NCBI GenBank assembly: GCA_030740295.1
Contig: JASLXP010000244.1
Span: 1-15,958 of the forward strand
Length of the DNA stretch: 15,958 bases
Reading direction: 5' to 3'
DNA from: Planctomycetota bacterium
Lineage (GTDB): Bacteria; Planctomycetota; PUPC01; JACPCR01
In this document: positions 8,452 to 15,763 of the stretch, piece after piece
Layout of the letters: each line of letters starts with the position of its first letter
Numbering within the stretch: position 1 is the first letter of the stretch
Position numbers and translations under genes: made by a program
Notes under the pieces: generated by a model
The model's database searches: none
What the model was told of the DNA's origin: nothing
What the model saw: only the letters and a program-made list of their open reading frames with translations

Positions 8452-8988
8452 TTATGTCTCGATTTGCACAAGCTCCCGCGGGGCCGGCTGTGCATACGTC
8501 TGGGTGCTCCGCTCGCCCTCAATCTTCTCCTGGAGCTTGACGATACCGTCCAGAAACGCCTCGGGCCGGGGCGGGCAGCCCGGAATATAGACGTCCACCG
8601 GCACGATCTGGTCGATCCCCAACAGGGTTGCGTAGTTGTCATAAAAGCCGCCGCATGTGGCACACGCGCCCATGGCGATCACCCACTTCGGCTCAGACAT
8701 CTGGTTATATATCTTTTTTAATACGGGCACCATTTTATATGAGATGGTGCCGGCAACGATCAGCACATCCGCCTGCCGAGGCGAAAACCGCACGAGCTCC
8801 GCGCCGAAACGGCTGATATCAAATTTGTTCGAGACCGCGCCCATAAACTCGATGGCGCAGCAGGCCGTCCCAAACGGATAGGGCCACAAGGAGTTCTTTC
8901 TGCCCCAGTTGATCACCTCATTGATCAACTCGTCAAACCTCATCGAAAGGAAGCCGCCCTTATTGGCGAAAAGGCTTTCTAATCCCAT
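8452..8988 (-). CDS. nuoB: NADH-quinone oxidoreductase subunit B (cluster N2)
   Basis: Carries the last Fe-S cluster, N2, which reduces quinone. The 178-residue product contains the unusual adjacent-cysteine ligand pair C43-C44 in 'PFGTACCAIEFM', then C109 in 'MGACATCGG' and C138 in 'YIPGCPPRPEA', the complete N2 ligand set. ATG 8988 was chosen because it gives the normal N-terminus (MGLESLFANKGG) and is preceded by GAAGG about 10 bases upstream in the mRNA. The frame is open further upstream, to 9111, but that part only reads out-of-frame nuoA sequence. The start overlaps the nuoA stop by 10 bases. The last about 20 residues are polar and variable. Confidence 0.97.
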   Translation of the reverse strand: MGLESLFANKGGFLSMRFDELINEVINWGRKNSLWPYPFGTACCAIEFMGAVSNKFDISRFGAELVRFSPRQADVLIVAGTISYKMVPVLKKIYNQMSEPKWVIAMGACATCGGFYDNYATLLGIDQIVPVDVYIPGCPPRPEAFLDGIVKLQEKIEGERSTQTYAQPAPRELVQIET

Positions 8989-9347
8989 CTGAGAGCACCC
9001 TTCCTGATGATGTAGAGCAGCCCAACGCCGAGGATTACGATGAAAGCCAGCATGCACATGAAGGGCATCACGCCGAGCTCCAGGGTCAAGGTTTTGAAAT
9101 TCACCGCCCACGGATAAAGGAAGGCCACCTCGATATCGAAGAGGATGAAGAACACCGCCACCAGATAGAATTTGACCGGAAAACGCTTCTGCGTATCGGT
9201 CTGCGAATCAATGCCGCACTCATACGCTTCCAGCTTGTCCTTGTTCGGCCGCTTCGGCCCGAACAGCGAGGACAAGATCATAAATGCGATGGGGATAGAG
9301 ATTGCCAGAATGAAAATGACAACCAGCGAGAGGGTCTCGGTACCCAA
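8979..9347 (-). CDS. nuoA: NADH-quinone oxidoreductase subunit A
   Basis: Small membrane subunit with three helices (about 5-30, 62-82, 90-115) that flanks the quinone cavity with NuoH and NuoJ. The loop motif 'DKLEAYECGIDSQTDTQKRF' (37-56), holding the cysteine that reports the active/deactive transition in homologues, and 'FYLVAVFFILFDIEVAFLYP' (60-79) identify it clearly. Length of 122 residues is normal. The start is a TTG at 9347, with GGAG about 11 bases upstream; no ATG in frame would keep the first helix. It is the first gene of the operon, and a candidate promoter lies about 70 bases ahead. Confidence 0.95.
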   Translation of the reverse strand: MGTETLSLVVIFILAISIPIAFMILSSLFGPKRPNKDKLEAYECGIDSQTDTQKRFPVKFYLVAVFFILFDIEVAFLYPWAVNFKTLTLELGVMPFMCMLAFIVILGVGLLYIIRKGALRWD

Positions 9348-9413
9348 GATGGAGGAGCTCCGAAGTGGCTGATATCGGGGTTAGAACCGAGTTTGGCGGC
9401 AAATGCGCGGGGA

Positions 9414-9442
9414 ATGTTAGCTACCGCATTTCCATTTATCAA
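9414..9442 (-). promoter_or_regulatory. Candidate sigma-70-type promoter for the nuo operon
   Basis: On the minus strand TTGATA (9437-9442) is followed after 17 bases by TAACAT (9414-9419). The first matches the -35 consensus at five of six positions and the second matches the -10 at four of six. Transcription would begin near 9407, about 60 bases ahead of the nuoA TTG. It lies in an AT-rich patch, as expected for a promoter, but sigma preferences in this lineage are not known to me. Confidence 0.4.
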
Positions 9443-9517
9443 TTGAATTCGTGAAAAAATGCACGAAGTCTGAAAGCAGGGGCAAATAATGGAAGTTAAA
9501 GGGGTTAGGAAGGATGG

Positions 9518-9545
9518 TAATGCGTAATGAGTAATGAGTAATGAG
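9518..9545. repeat. TAATGAG heptamer repeat
   Basis: Four consecutive 7-bp units: taatgcg, then taatgag three times. The first unit differs by two bases. It lies between the candidate nuo promoter and the first pilin gene. Similar short heptamer runs are seen in planctomycete and cyanobacterial intergenic DNA; I infer slippage-type expansion rather than a regulatory role. Confidence 0.8.
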
Positions 9546-9735
9546 TAAGTGCAGGCTCGGATTTCCGGGCCAATCGGATGATGTGTCGGTAATGGAAAAC
9601 ACGGCATGCCGGTACACTTTTCAGCATCACTGGGTCTTGTCATCACCAGGTCATCTCCATTGAATCCCTGATGCTGGACCACCGCACTTGATCCACCGAA
9701 CCGGGACACCTTTCCTACCTGCAAATGACGTGAGC

Positions 9736-10113
9736 ATGACAGACCATCACGATGCAGACTTCACTCTTATCGATCTCCTGGTCATCATTGGCATCCTGTT
9801 GATAGTGATGTTGGCCATCCCAGCATTATGGAAGGCGCAGGAATCGACATACACACGGTCATGCATGTCAAAGGCTCGATCTATTGTCGCCCTGATGCGC
9901 GCCTACTCCACAAACTGGGATGGGTGGACTCATCCAGACCCGGAATACTATGTAAAGCTCTCAGGCCATCCGTTGAAAGGCGAGACAGGTTATCAGCGAG
10001 TCAGAGCTGCGCGGGTAAAAGACTTTCTATGCCCTTTGGATGATGAACCGGCAAAAAACAGGCACGGATACCCCACTTCCTTCGAAGTCATGAATAAATT
10101 CACCGGCGGCTGA
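9736..10113 (+). CDS. Type IV pilin/pseudopilin-like protein, copy 1 (truncated by nonsense codon, defective cleavage site)
   Basis: A 125-residue product with a pilin-type N-terminus: a short polar leader, FTLID, then a hydrophobic helix (about 9-33, 'LLVIIGILLIVMLAIPALW'). The residue before the predicted cleavage is Asp8 instead of the near-invariant Gly, and position +5 is Asp instead of Glu, so prepilin peptidase processing is doubtful. The body (about 50-120) is closely related to the next gene: 'NWDGWTHPDPEYYVKL' here against 'NWNGWTHPDPDYYIKL' there. The frame stops at TGA 10111-10113, yet the following 54 codons in the same frame still match the C-terminal half of copy 2. Start ATG 9736 lacks a convincing ribosome site. 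The likely original role is a minor pseudopilin of a secretion or pilus-like system; the present gene is probably decaying. Confidence 0.7.
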   Translation: MTDHHDADFTLIDLLVIIGILLIVMLAIPALWKAQESTYTRSCMSKARSIVALMRAYSTNWDGWTHPDPEYYVKLSGHPLKGETGYQRVRAARVKDFLCPLDDEPAKNRHGYPTSFEVMNKFTGG

Positions 10114-10275
10114 ATCATGAGCCTGTCCACAGTTGGTGGGCCCGGCAGCATTCTGGCCCTTCGAGAGCGTTCAGCGAGGCATCCATTGCCCGGCAAGGAA
10201 GGCAACGGTGCCATGCATGTTTTTGCTGACCTGAGCTGCAAACTCCTTCCTCTTGAGGACGAAGAAAATGAGTGA
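10114..10275 (+). pseudogene. Remnant C-terminal part of pilin-like copy 1, downstream of the nonsense codon
   Basis: In the same frame as copy 1, immediately after its TGA, 53 sense codons run to a second TGA at 10273-10275. They encode 'GPGSILALRERSARHPLPGK', which lines up with 'GPANRVVAAKERRLNHPMPG' plus K in copy 2. The following 'AMHVFADLSCKLL' lines up with 'AAHHAYFDCSVSL' and resembles a worn H-X9-DG tail ('FADGHVKLL'-like). The stop sits where copy 2 has Arg (AGA) in 'VGRNIM', so one base change could explain it. The old stop overlaps the start of copy 2 by 8 bases, which fits an original pair of translationally coupled genes. Confidence 0.75.
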
Positions 10276-10825
10276 AATGAATTCACAGTCCCGATCTGGC
10301 TTTACACTGGTCGAAGTGTTATTCCTTCTCTTTATGGCTCTCGTCATGCTTGCGTTGATCGTCCCTGCTCTCCAGTCAGCAAGGACTGGCTGCACAGTCA
10401 CGGCCTGCATGGCCAGAATCAGAGGCATGCCGGCAGTGATTCGGGCTTACGCTACGAATTGGAATGGTTGGACACATCCCGATCCTGATTACTACATCAA
10501 ACTGTTGGGCCATCCTCTTAAGGGTGAGGGGGGATATGACCCGGACCGAGCCGTGAAAGTGAATGACTTTGTCTGTCGGCAAGACGACAGGCCCTTCCAG
10601 ACCAGGCAAGGATATCGTTCATCTTATTTTGAAATGCCGGCCGCTGTTGGCAGAAACATTATGGAATTGAAAGGGCCGGCTAACAGAGTGGTCGCCGCAA
10701 AGGAGCGCAGACTGAATCATCCGATGCCCGGGAAAGAGGACGTCTATGCCGCTCATCATGCATACTTCGATTGCAGCGTATCTTTGGGCCCCCCTTCGCC
10801 TCCGCCTGAAAAACCAAAGGAGTGA
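10268..10825 (+). CDS. Type IV pilin/pseudopilin-like protein, copy 2 (intact)
   Basis: A 185-residue product with an intact prepilin motif: leader MSEMNSQSRSG, cleavage expected between G11 and F12, FTLVEVL with Glu at +5, then a hydrophobic helix to about residue 36. This is the class III signal of type II secretion pseudopilins and type IV pilins. The soluble part shares 'GWTHPDPDYYIKLLGHPLKG' and 'HPMPGKE' with copy 1. The end 'AAHHAYFDCSVSLG' resembles a diverged H-X9-DG tail of the pilin-like proteins abundant in planctomycetes and Lentisphaerae. The C-terminus is proline-rich. GAGG at 10255-10258 lies 9 bases before ATG 10268, supporting that start. No assembly ATPase, platform protein or peptidase gene is nearby, so partners must be encoded elsewhere. 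Precise function is unknown. Confidence 0.82.
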   Translation: MSEMNSQSRSGFTLVEVLFLLFMALVMLALIVPALQSARTGCTVTACMARIRGMPAVIRAYATNWNGWTHPDPDYYIKLLGHPLKGEGGYDPDRAVKVNDFVCRQDDRPFQTRQGYRSSYFEMPAAVGRNIMELKGPANRVVAAKERRLNHPMPGKEDVYAAHHAYFDCSVSLGPPSPPPEKPKE

Positions 10826-10848
10826 TTTGCAGAAGACCGTCTCGCCGT

Positions 10849-11697
10849 TCAAAACCGCATGGTCTGGCCCTTCCCGTATTTGGTCGGCGCTCTTCGATAA
10901 TGGGCTTGCGCGCCAGGCTGCAGCGCGGTGAGCTCTGCGATTCGGGTCTGATTGCTGGGGTGAGTGGAGAGGAATTCGGGTGGCGCCTGCCCGCCGGATT
11001 TCTTCGACATTCTGACCCAGATCTCAGGCGCTTCAGACGGGTCGTACCCCGCTTTGGCCATGAGCTCCAGGCCCATTCGGTCTGACTCTGATTCATGTTT
11101 CCGGGAGAAAGGAAGAATGAGACCCACCTGGCTGCCCAGGCCGATGGCCGCCATCATCTTCTTCTTGTTCTTATCCTGCATCTTCGAACTGCCCACGCCC
11201 AGCGCCGCACCAATGACGAGCGCGTTGACGCCCAACGAACGGGTGACGCGCTCGCTTCCATGCCGGAGGAGGGCGTGCGAGATTTCGTGTCCCATCACCG
11301 CGGCCACGCCCGCCTCATTTTTGCAAATGGGCATGATGCCGGTGTAGAAGGCAATCTTTCCACCGGGCATGCAATAGGCGTTTACGATTTTCGGCTTCTC
11401 GAACAGGTTCACTTCCCAATTGAAGCCCTGGCAATGCTGCGGGTAATCCCGCTTGGCAATCACGATGAGACGCTGTCCGACCCGCTGCACTAACGCCTGC
11501 TGCTGCGCGTTGTCTGATTGGGGGTTCTTCTTCTTTTCGCCGGCATAGGCTGAAGCGGCCTGTTTGTGCAGGTAACTGGGTGGGAACAGGTGCGTGGTCC
11601 TTCGGCCGAGCGGATTCTCCGTTCGCTGGCAGCCGGTGGTTGTGAATGAAAGCGGAACAATGAGAAAGATGACCAGAATCTTAGGCAGCCATTTCAT
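10849..11697 (-). CDS. M48-family zinc metallopeptidase, predicted lipoprotein
   Basis: A 282-residue protein with an N-terminal signal peptide (MKWLPKILVIFLIVPLSF) ending in T-T-G-C23, a plausible but not ideal lipobox, so it is likely tethered in the cell envelope. The metalloprotease site H137-E-I-S-H141 ('VMGHEISHALLRHG') and the downstream 'ESESDRMG', supplying the third zinc ligand E204, define family M48. 'STHPSNQTRI' (244-253) is the other conserved block. The layout resembles BepA/LoiP-type periplasmic peptidases that degrade or help assemble envelope proteins; no TPR domain follows. ATG 11697 is preceded by AAGGAAA at a suitable distance. The gene converges with pilin copy 2, their ends separated by 23 bases. 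The context does not show a substrate. Confidence 0.92.
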   Translation of the reverse strand: MKWLPKILVIFLIVPLSFTTTGCQRTENPLGRRTTHLFPPSYLHKQAASAYAGEKKKNPQSDNAQQQALVQRVGQRLIVIAKRDYPQHCQGFNWEVNLFEKPKIVNAYCMPGGKIAFYTGIMPICKNEAGVAAVMGHEISHALLRHGSERVTRSLGVNALVIGAALGVGSSKMQDKNKKKMMAAIGLGSQVGLILPFSRKHESESDRMGLELMAKAGYDPSEAPEIWVRMSKKSGGQAPPEFLSTHPSNQTRIAELTALQPGAQAHYRRAPTKYGKGQTMRF

Positions 11698-12191
11698 GGG
11701 AAGGTTTCCTTTGGTTAGTGGTGCTGACCTGCAATCGCAGGTTGGCCGTCTCGGCCGACTTCCTGTCTTTGAAGAAGTCTGACGAGACGCCCATCCTGCT
11801 GCGACGGCTTTCAGGCTCTTTTCAACTGACGAAGACCATTGATTCTAAATTCTGTTTCTTTTCGGTCGACTGGGATGCGAGATGGAATGACGGAGCCCCG
11901 GAATAACGGATGGCGGGAATGCCGGCCTTCGCAGCCGGGGTCACCGTCCACGATATATGGGCTGAGCTTTACACACATCTTCCCCGATCTGTATGGTTTT
12001 ACCCCAAGACCTCTCTTTCTCATCGTCTTGAGGCGACTTCACAGCCGGAACTGAGAGAATGTGGGGTGGGTGTCTCGCCGCCAGAGCGCCGAAGGCGTTC
12101 CTGCCTTCAAATCCGGTCTTGCTTCAAAGTGCGCATGAATCCACAATGCTTCTGTGTATTGAACCTTTTGGAGGAGAACCTGTGGTCTTGG
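11698..12191. other. Gene-free stretch upstream of the M48 gene
   Basis: About 490 bp with open frames on both strands, none with a ribosome site, a recognisable domain or a believable composition. Two small hairpins stand close together: acctgc-AATC-gcaggt at 11727-11742 and ggccg-TCT-cggcc at 11744-11756. They would fall in the 5' leader of the M48 mRNA or upstream of it. I cannot assign them a function. No promoter stands out. Confidence 0.5.
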
Positions 12192-12285
12192 CGCTCCGCG
12201 ACAAGAAGTAAGCGGTCACGGAGTGTCCGCGCTACGAGTTCGCTCCGCGACAAGAGATCATGCGGTCACGGAGTGCCCGCATTAC
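12192..12285. repeat. Two direct copies of a 44-45-bp hairpin-like repeat
   Basis: Copy 1 spans 12192-12235 and copy 2 spans 12241-12285. They share 'cgctccgcgacaaga', 'gcggtcacggagtg' and a 'ccgc..tac' end, and differ mainly in a few central bases. Within each copy cgctccgcgac can pair with gtcacggagtg (allowing G-U), so each unit can form a stem-loop. The pair lies just ahead of the ribosome site of the zinc-ribbon/kinase gene and would be in its leader if transcription starts upstream. They resemble dispersed intergenic repeats rather than an operator. Confidence 0.75.
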
Positions 12286-12305
12286 TTTCCAGTAAGGAAT
12301 CACTG

Positions 12306-12652
12306 ATGGGGCAGATACTGGCCAAGTGTCCTAATCCTGAATGTGAGAAGACGTACCCTGTCTCTGAGGAGCTGGCGGGGCAGGTGATGCACTGCACTCA
12401 GTGCGGGGTGGATTTCAAGGCGGGAGCTCGGAGTGGGCCTGACGCCCCGCTGCCAGAATCTGACGCTGCAGACTAGGCCGGTGAAGCCGACAACGAACTC
12501 CGGACTCTCGGCCGTTTTCAGATACTCAAGCGGATCGGTATCGGCGCGTATGGCGCGGTTTACCAGGCCTACGATCCGAAGCTGGAACGGGAAGTTGCGC
12601 TGAAAGTGCCGCGGCCGGGGGCCCTGGAGAAAGCGCGTGCGAGGGAGAGGTC
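12306..12652 (+). pseudogene. Disrupted 5' part of the kinase gene: zinc ribbon plus kinase glycine loop
   Basis: ATG 12306, seven bases after AAGGA, opens a zinc-ribbon domain with C8-x4-C13 and C30-x2-C33 ('KCPNPECEKTYPV', 'MHCTQCGVDFK'), a common N-terminal module of planctomycete kinases. TAG at 12474-12476 ends this 56-residue frame. The same frame continues with the kinase N-lobe: 'LGRFQILKRIGIGAYGAVYQ' (glycine loop) and 'LEREVALKVPRPG' with the ATP-anchoring lysine. Near 12651-12652 the frame breaks: 'gagaggtcattcgg' lacks one base, where 'RFIREAKAAAQLRHPNIV' would be expected. From 12653 the homology goes on in the frame of the large downstream gene. Nonsense mutation plus deletion is the simplest reading; sequencing error is the main alternative. 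TAG is a normal stop here, ending nuoA, nuoE and nuoI. Confidence 0.85.
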
Positions 12653-12679
12653 ATTCGGGAGGCCAAGGCGGCCGCGCAG

Positions 12680-15600
12680 TTGCGCCATCCTAATATCGTG
12701 CCGGTGTTCGATGCAGGGAAGATCGATGAACAGTATTACATCGCTTCCGCATACATTAAGGGCAGGTGCCTCGAGACTGTTCCAACCGAAGATATCAGCA
12801 TGCGGCAGGCCGCGGAGATCATCCTCAAGATGGCGGAAGCGATGGACTACGCGCACGGCATGGGCATCGTTCACCGTGATGTGAAGCCGGGCAATCTCAT
12901 TCTGGATGAAACGGATGAGCCGCACATTATGGATTTCGGCCTGGCTTCAAGAGAGGACTCCAGCCAGAAACTGACCACCGAAGGCGCGGTGCTCGGCACG
13001 CCGGCATACATGTCACCGGAACAGGCGGAAGGGCGGAGCGCTGAGGCCGGGCCGGCCAGCGATCAGTACAGCCTGGGCGTCGTGCTTTACGAGCTCCTCT
13101 GCGGCGAGACGCCTTACAGCGGGCCCCTCGAGATCATCGTCTACAACATGCTCCACAAGGCGCCGCGGCGGCTTCGCAGTTTCAATCCCTCCATCCCGGC
13201 CGACCTTGAGACCATTTGTCTCAAGTCTCTCTCGCGCCGGCCGGGAAACCGCTATGCCGGGTGCAAAGAACTTGCTGCGGATCTTCGTCGCTGGCTCAAC
13301 GACGAGCCGATTCGTGCTCGCAGGGCCAGCCCGATGAATCGTCTCGTCCGCTGGTCTCGGCGTGAGCCTGCGGTGGCTGTTGCGGTAGGCCTCGTTGCGA
13401 TGCTGCTGGTTGCTGTGGCAGCGATTTCATCCATCAGTCTCAAGCGTCTTTCGGAGAGTGCAGCTCGCGAGCGGCAACTGCTGAACCAGGCCCGGGACGA
13501 AGCGCGTCGCGCGAACGAAGAGGCGGAGCGCGCTCGCCAGCAACAGATCCTCGCAGAAAAGGCCATGCTCCAGGCACAGGAGGAAAAGTCGCGTGCGAAC
13601 GAGGAGCGAACCATTGCCGAACGGGAACGCCAGCGCGCGGAGATGGAAGCGACCCGGGCCCGTGAGGCGCTCATAAGCCTGGCCGCAGAAAAACGCAGGG
13701 CCGCGGCAGCAGTTTCAAAGGCACAGTCCGACCGTGAGGTCGCGCTCGCAGCCGAGAGGGAAGTGGCGTCGGCACGCCGTGCCGCGCAGCTCGTAAAGCT
13801 CAAAACTCAAAGGACCCAATACCTGTTGGATATGCGCACTGCCGGCGCCATTCACGCAAAAAGCGACATGCGGCGACTGGTAGAGATTCTACGCACACAT
13901 ATCCCGAGGCCCGGTGAGCCAGACTTGCGAGGGTTCGAATGGTTCTACTTTCAGAATCAGGCCAACCCGTGGCAATACTCATTCAAAGCAACCAAAGGAC
14001 GATTCGATATTTCGAGACACGGCCCGACTCTGGTCCATATGAAAGGGAAAAACCTGGCGTGCGTGGATCTGGTGACGGGGGTCGTCAGCCTTCAGAACAA
14101 ATTCAACTTGCCGGAAGCAGCATTCCCCGGTCTCGTCGTTTCGCAGAATCTCGAGTGGTGTGCCTTTGATAACGGCGCGCTCAAACTTCTCGACCTTCGC
14201 ACAGGTACGAGAAAGGAACTGGGGCCGGTAAGCCGACACGCAATGGCATTCACTTCGGACGGACGCCACCTGATAGCGGGGACTAAGGAATCATCCGTTC
14301 GCATCTGGTCATCACTGACGGGGAATCTGAAACACGAGCTCGAGGGACACGAAGACAGTGTGGTCTGCCTGGCCTTGAACAGCGACAGCTCAACCCTCGT
14401 CACCGCGAGTAAGGATAACTCTCTGCGGTTCTGGGATGTTCGATCCGGAGAGTTTGTATCGGCCATCGAGGGCCTCAAGAATCCGCCACTGGCAGTCGCG
14501 TTCAGCAACGACGAGGCCACCCTTTACATGGCCTACAGCCACGGCATTGTTTTCCTGGATCTGAATTCCAGTCAGATAAAGCGGATTCTGAAGCCCATCC
14601 CCAATGCGCAGGGATCCATCATCGCTTTTGCGGCCCTGCCCAACGGCAACTCTGTATCGGCCATCGTCAAGGAGGATCACACCAACGCGTCCGCAGTGGG
14701 GAAGAAGTTTCTGCGCCATCACCTCATGCAGTGGGCAACAGAATCTGGGGCACTGATTCATTCTGCGATGATGCACGAGATGCCCCTGGATTTTCGCTTT
14801 CGCCGGGAGGCCCCGACTGGCGCGCATGTCAGATACTCTCCGGATGGCCGGCATCTGGCCGCGGGTCTCGGCGACACCATTCGCGTGACCGAGCTCGGAC
14901 CTCTCGTGAAAGTGAGCGGAAGTAAATATATCGCGATATCAAAGAACGGGCAGAGGGCCGCAACCTCGCGTGGAAGACTGACCTTGATCTGGGATGTGTT
15001 CGGCCAGAAAGCGCCCCTGAGCGTTAATGCCCCGGCGCATTCGTCGATGTCGCTTTCGCCGGACGGTGAATTCCTCGCCACGGCCCACGGGAGCAGAATT
15101 TCCTTTTACCGAATCAGGGACGGCTTGTGGTCCAGCCCATTCACAAATGCAGACAAGATCACCCGAATGCATTACTCGGATACCGGCAGCCTGCTCCTGG
15201 CCAACGCAAGACGGGAGGTCATCGAATACGATCCCGTGAGGAAGAGGCCGGTCTTCCGGCGCAGCGGCAAGCACTCGCCGTTGCTGATCCGCCAGTCAGC
15301 GAACGGCAAATACCTCGCTTCGACGGATTACTTTTCCATTCAGATATGGAAAAAGGGCCCGGATGCCCACAATCCGATCACTTTGATGATCAGCCATCGC
15401 ATGGATGTGATGTCTTTTTCTCCTGAGGGCGACAAGCTGGTCATCAAGAATAAGCGCGGAGACCTGGAAATCCTGAACACGGGCACCGGCGATTCCATCA
15501 AGACGCTCAAGGATCATCCAAACGCGATCATCGACGCCGCGTTTTCGCCCGATGGCAAAATCCTGGCGGTGTCCGGCAAGCAGTGGTTGAAGCTCTGGGA

Positions 15601-15742
15601 TGTGGAGACGTGGAGTGAACGCACAACGATCCGCAAGTTCATCGACGGCCTCAAACCCGGCCTGAGATTTACAGAGGATGGCGAAACGCTGATAGCGATC
15701 GGCAGCATGAAGGTGCATGCGCTGAGGGCGCCGAGGATGTAG
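12680..15742 (+). CDS. Ser/Thr protein kinase with transmembrane helix, coiled coil and WD40-like propeller (N-terminally disrupted)
   Basis: A 1020-residue frame whose first codon used here is an internal ATG; homology starts further up, at 12653. Catalytic-loop H65-R66-D67 with K69 and N72, D85-F86-G87, 'GTPAYMSPEQ' (106-115) and the D128 region place it among Hanks-type kinases. A juxtamembrane 'RLVRWSRREP' precedes one membrane helix (about 230-252). A charged, alanine-, arginine- and glutamate-rich coiled coil follows (about 258-378), then a WD40-like propeller to the C-terminus, with clear repeats ending 'VRIWSS', 'LRFWDV' and 'LKLWDV'. Expected topology: kinase cytoplasmic, propeller outside the membrane. 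As read, it lacks the glycine loop and the ATP-binding lysine, which are stranded in the broken upstream part, so activity is doubtful unless the lesions are sequence errors. Its substrates are unknown. Confidence 0.88.
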   Translation: MRHPNIVPVFDAGKIDEQYYIASAYIKGRCLETVPTEDISMRQAAEIILKMAEAMDYAHGMGIVHRDVKPGNLILDETDEPHIMDFGLASREDSSQKLTTEGAVLGTPAYMSPEQAEGRSAEAGPASDQYSLGVVLYELLCGETPYSGPLEIIVYNMLHKAPRRLRSFNPSIPADLETICLKSLSRRPGNRYAGCKELAADLRRWLNDEPIRARRASPMNRLVRWSRREPAVAVAVGLVAMLLVAVAAISSISLKRLSESAARERQLLNQARDEARRANEEAERARQQQILAEKAMLQAQEEKSRANEERTIAERERQRAEMEATRAREALISLAAEKRRAAAAVSKAQSDREVALAAEREVASARRAAQLVKLKTQRTQYLLDMRTAGAIHAKSDMRRLVEILRTHIPRPGEPDLRGFEWFYFQNQANPWQYSFKATKGRFDISRHGPTLVHMKGKNLACVDLVTGVVSLQNKFNLPEAAFPGLVVSQNLEWCAFDNGALKLLDLRTGTRKELGPVSRHAMAFTSDGRHLIAGTKESSVRIWSSLTGNLKHELEGHEDSVVCLALNSDSSTLVTASKDNSLRFWDVRSGEFVSAIEGLKNPPLAVAFSNDEATLYMAYSHGIVFLDLNSSQIKRILKPIPNAQGSIIAFAALPNGNSVSAIVKEDHTNASAVGKKFLRHHLMQWATESGALIHSAMMHEMPLDFRFRREAPTGAHVRYSPDGRHLAAGLGDTIRVTELGPLVKVSGSKYIAISKNGQRAATSRGRLTLIWDVFGQKAPLSVNAPAHSSMSLSPDGEFLATAHGSRISFYRIRDGLWSSPFTNADKITRMHYSDTGSLLLANARREVIEYDPVRKRPVFRRSGKHSPLLIRQSANGKYLASTDYFSIQIWKKGPDAHNPITLMISHRMDVMSFSPEGDKLVIKNKRGDLEILNTGTGDSIKTLKDHPNAIIDAAFSPDGKILAVSGKQWLKLWDVETWSERTTIRKFIDGLKPGLRFTEDGETLIAIGSMKVHALRAPRM

Positions 15743-15763
15743 GTGTGGAAGAATGGAATGGCG

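Larger units (their letters stand above)
9348..9735. other. Divergent intergenic region between nuoA and the pilin genes
   Basis: A 388-bp gap between divergent genes. It is more AT-rich than its surroundings between about 9410 and 9520. It holds a candidate nuo promoter (minus strand) and a short heptamer repeat. The open frames that cross it, including one reading 'YSLLITHYALPS', are by-products of the heptamers and resemble no protein I know. I see no RNA gene or clear operator. Confidence 0.6.

Noticed and set aside
9278..9724. A 148-codon minus-strand frame upstream of nuoA
   Set aside because: It overlaps nuoA and continues through the heptamer repeat ('SLLITHYALP'); it has no domain or ribosome site.
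11910..12305. N-terminal extension of the zinc-ribbon frame up to 11910
   Set aside because: The extension reads through the 44-45-bp repeats and has no domain, whereas ATG 12306 has a well-placed AAGGA and begins just ahead of the zinc ribbon.
12474..12476. TAG read as an amino acid (recoding) in the kinase gene
   Set aside because: TAG ends nuoA, nuoE and nuoI in this window, so it is a normal stop; a second lesion nearby favours gene decay or sequence error.
12645..12655. Programmed -1 frameshift in the kinase gene
   Set aside because: There is no slippery heptamer at the junction (gagaggtcatt), and the upstream TAG would already prevent the ribosome from arriving.
13252..13803. A 183-codon minus-strand frame opposite the kinase coiled coil
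   Set aside because: Its Ser/Ala/Arg-rich composition is the complement of the repetitive coiled-coil codons.
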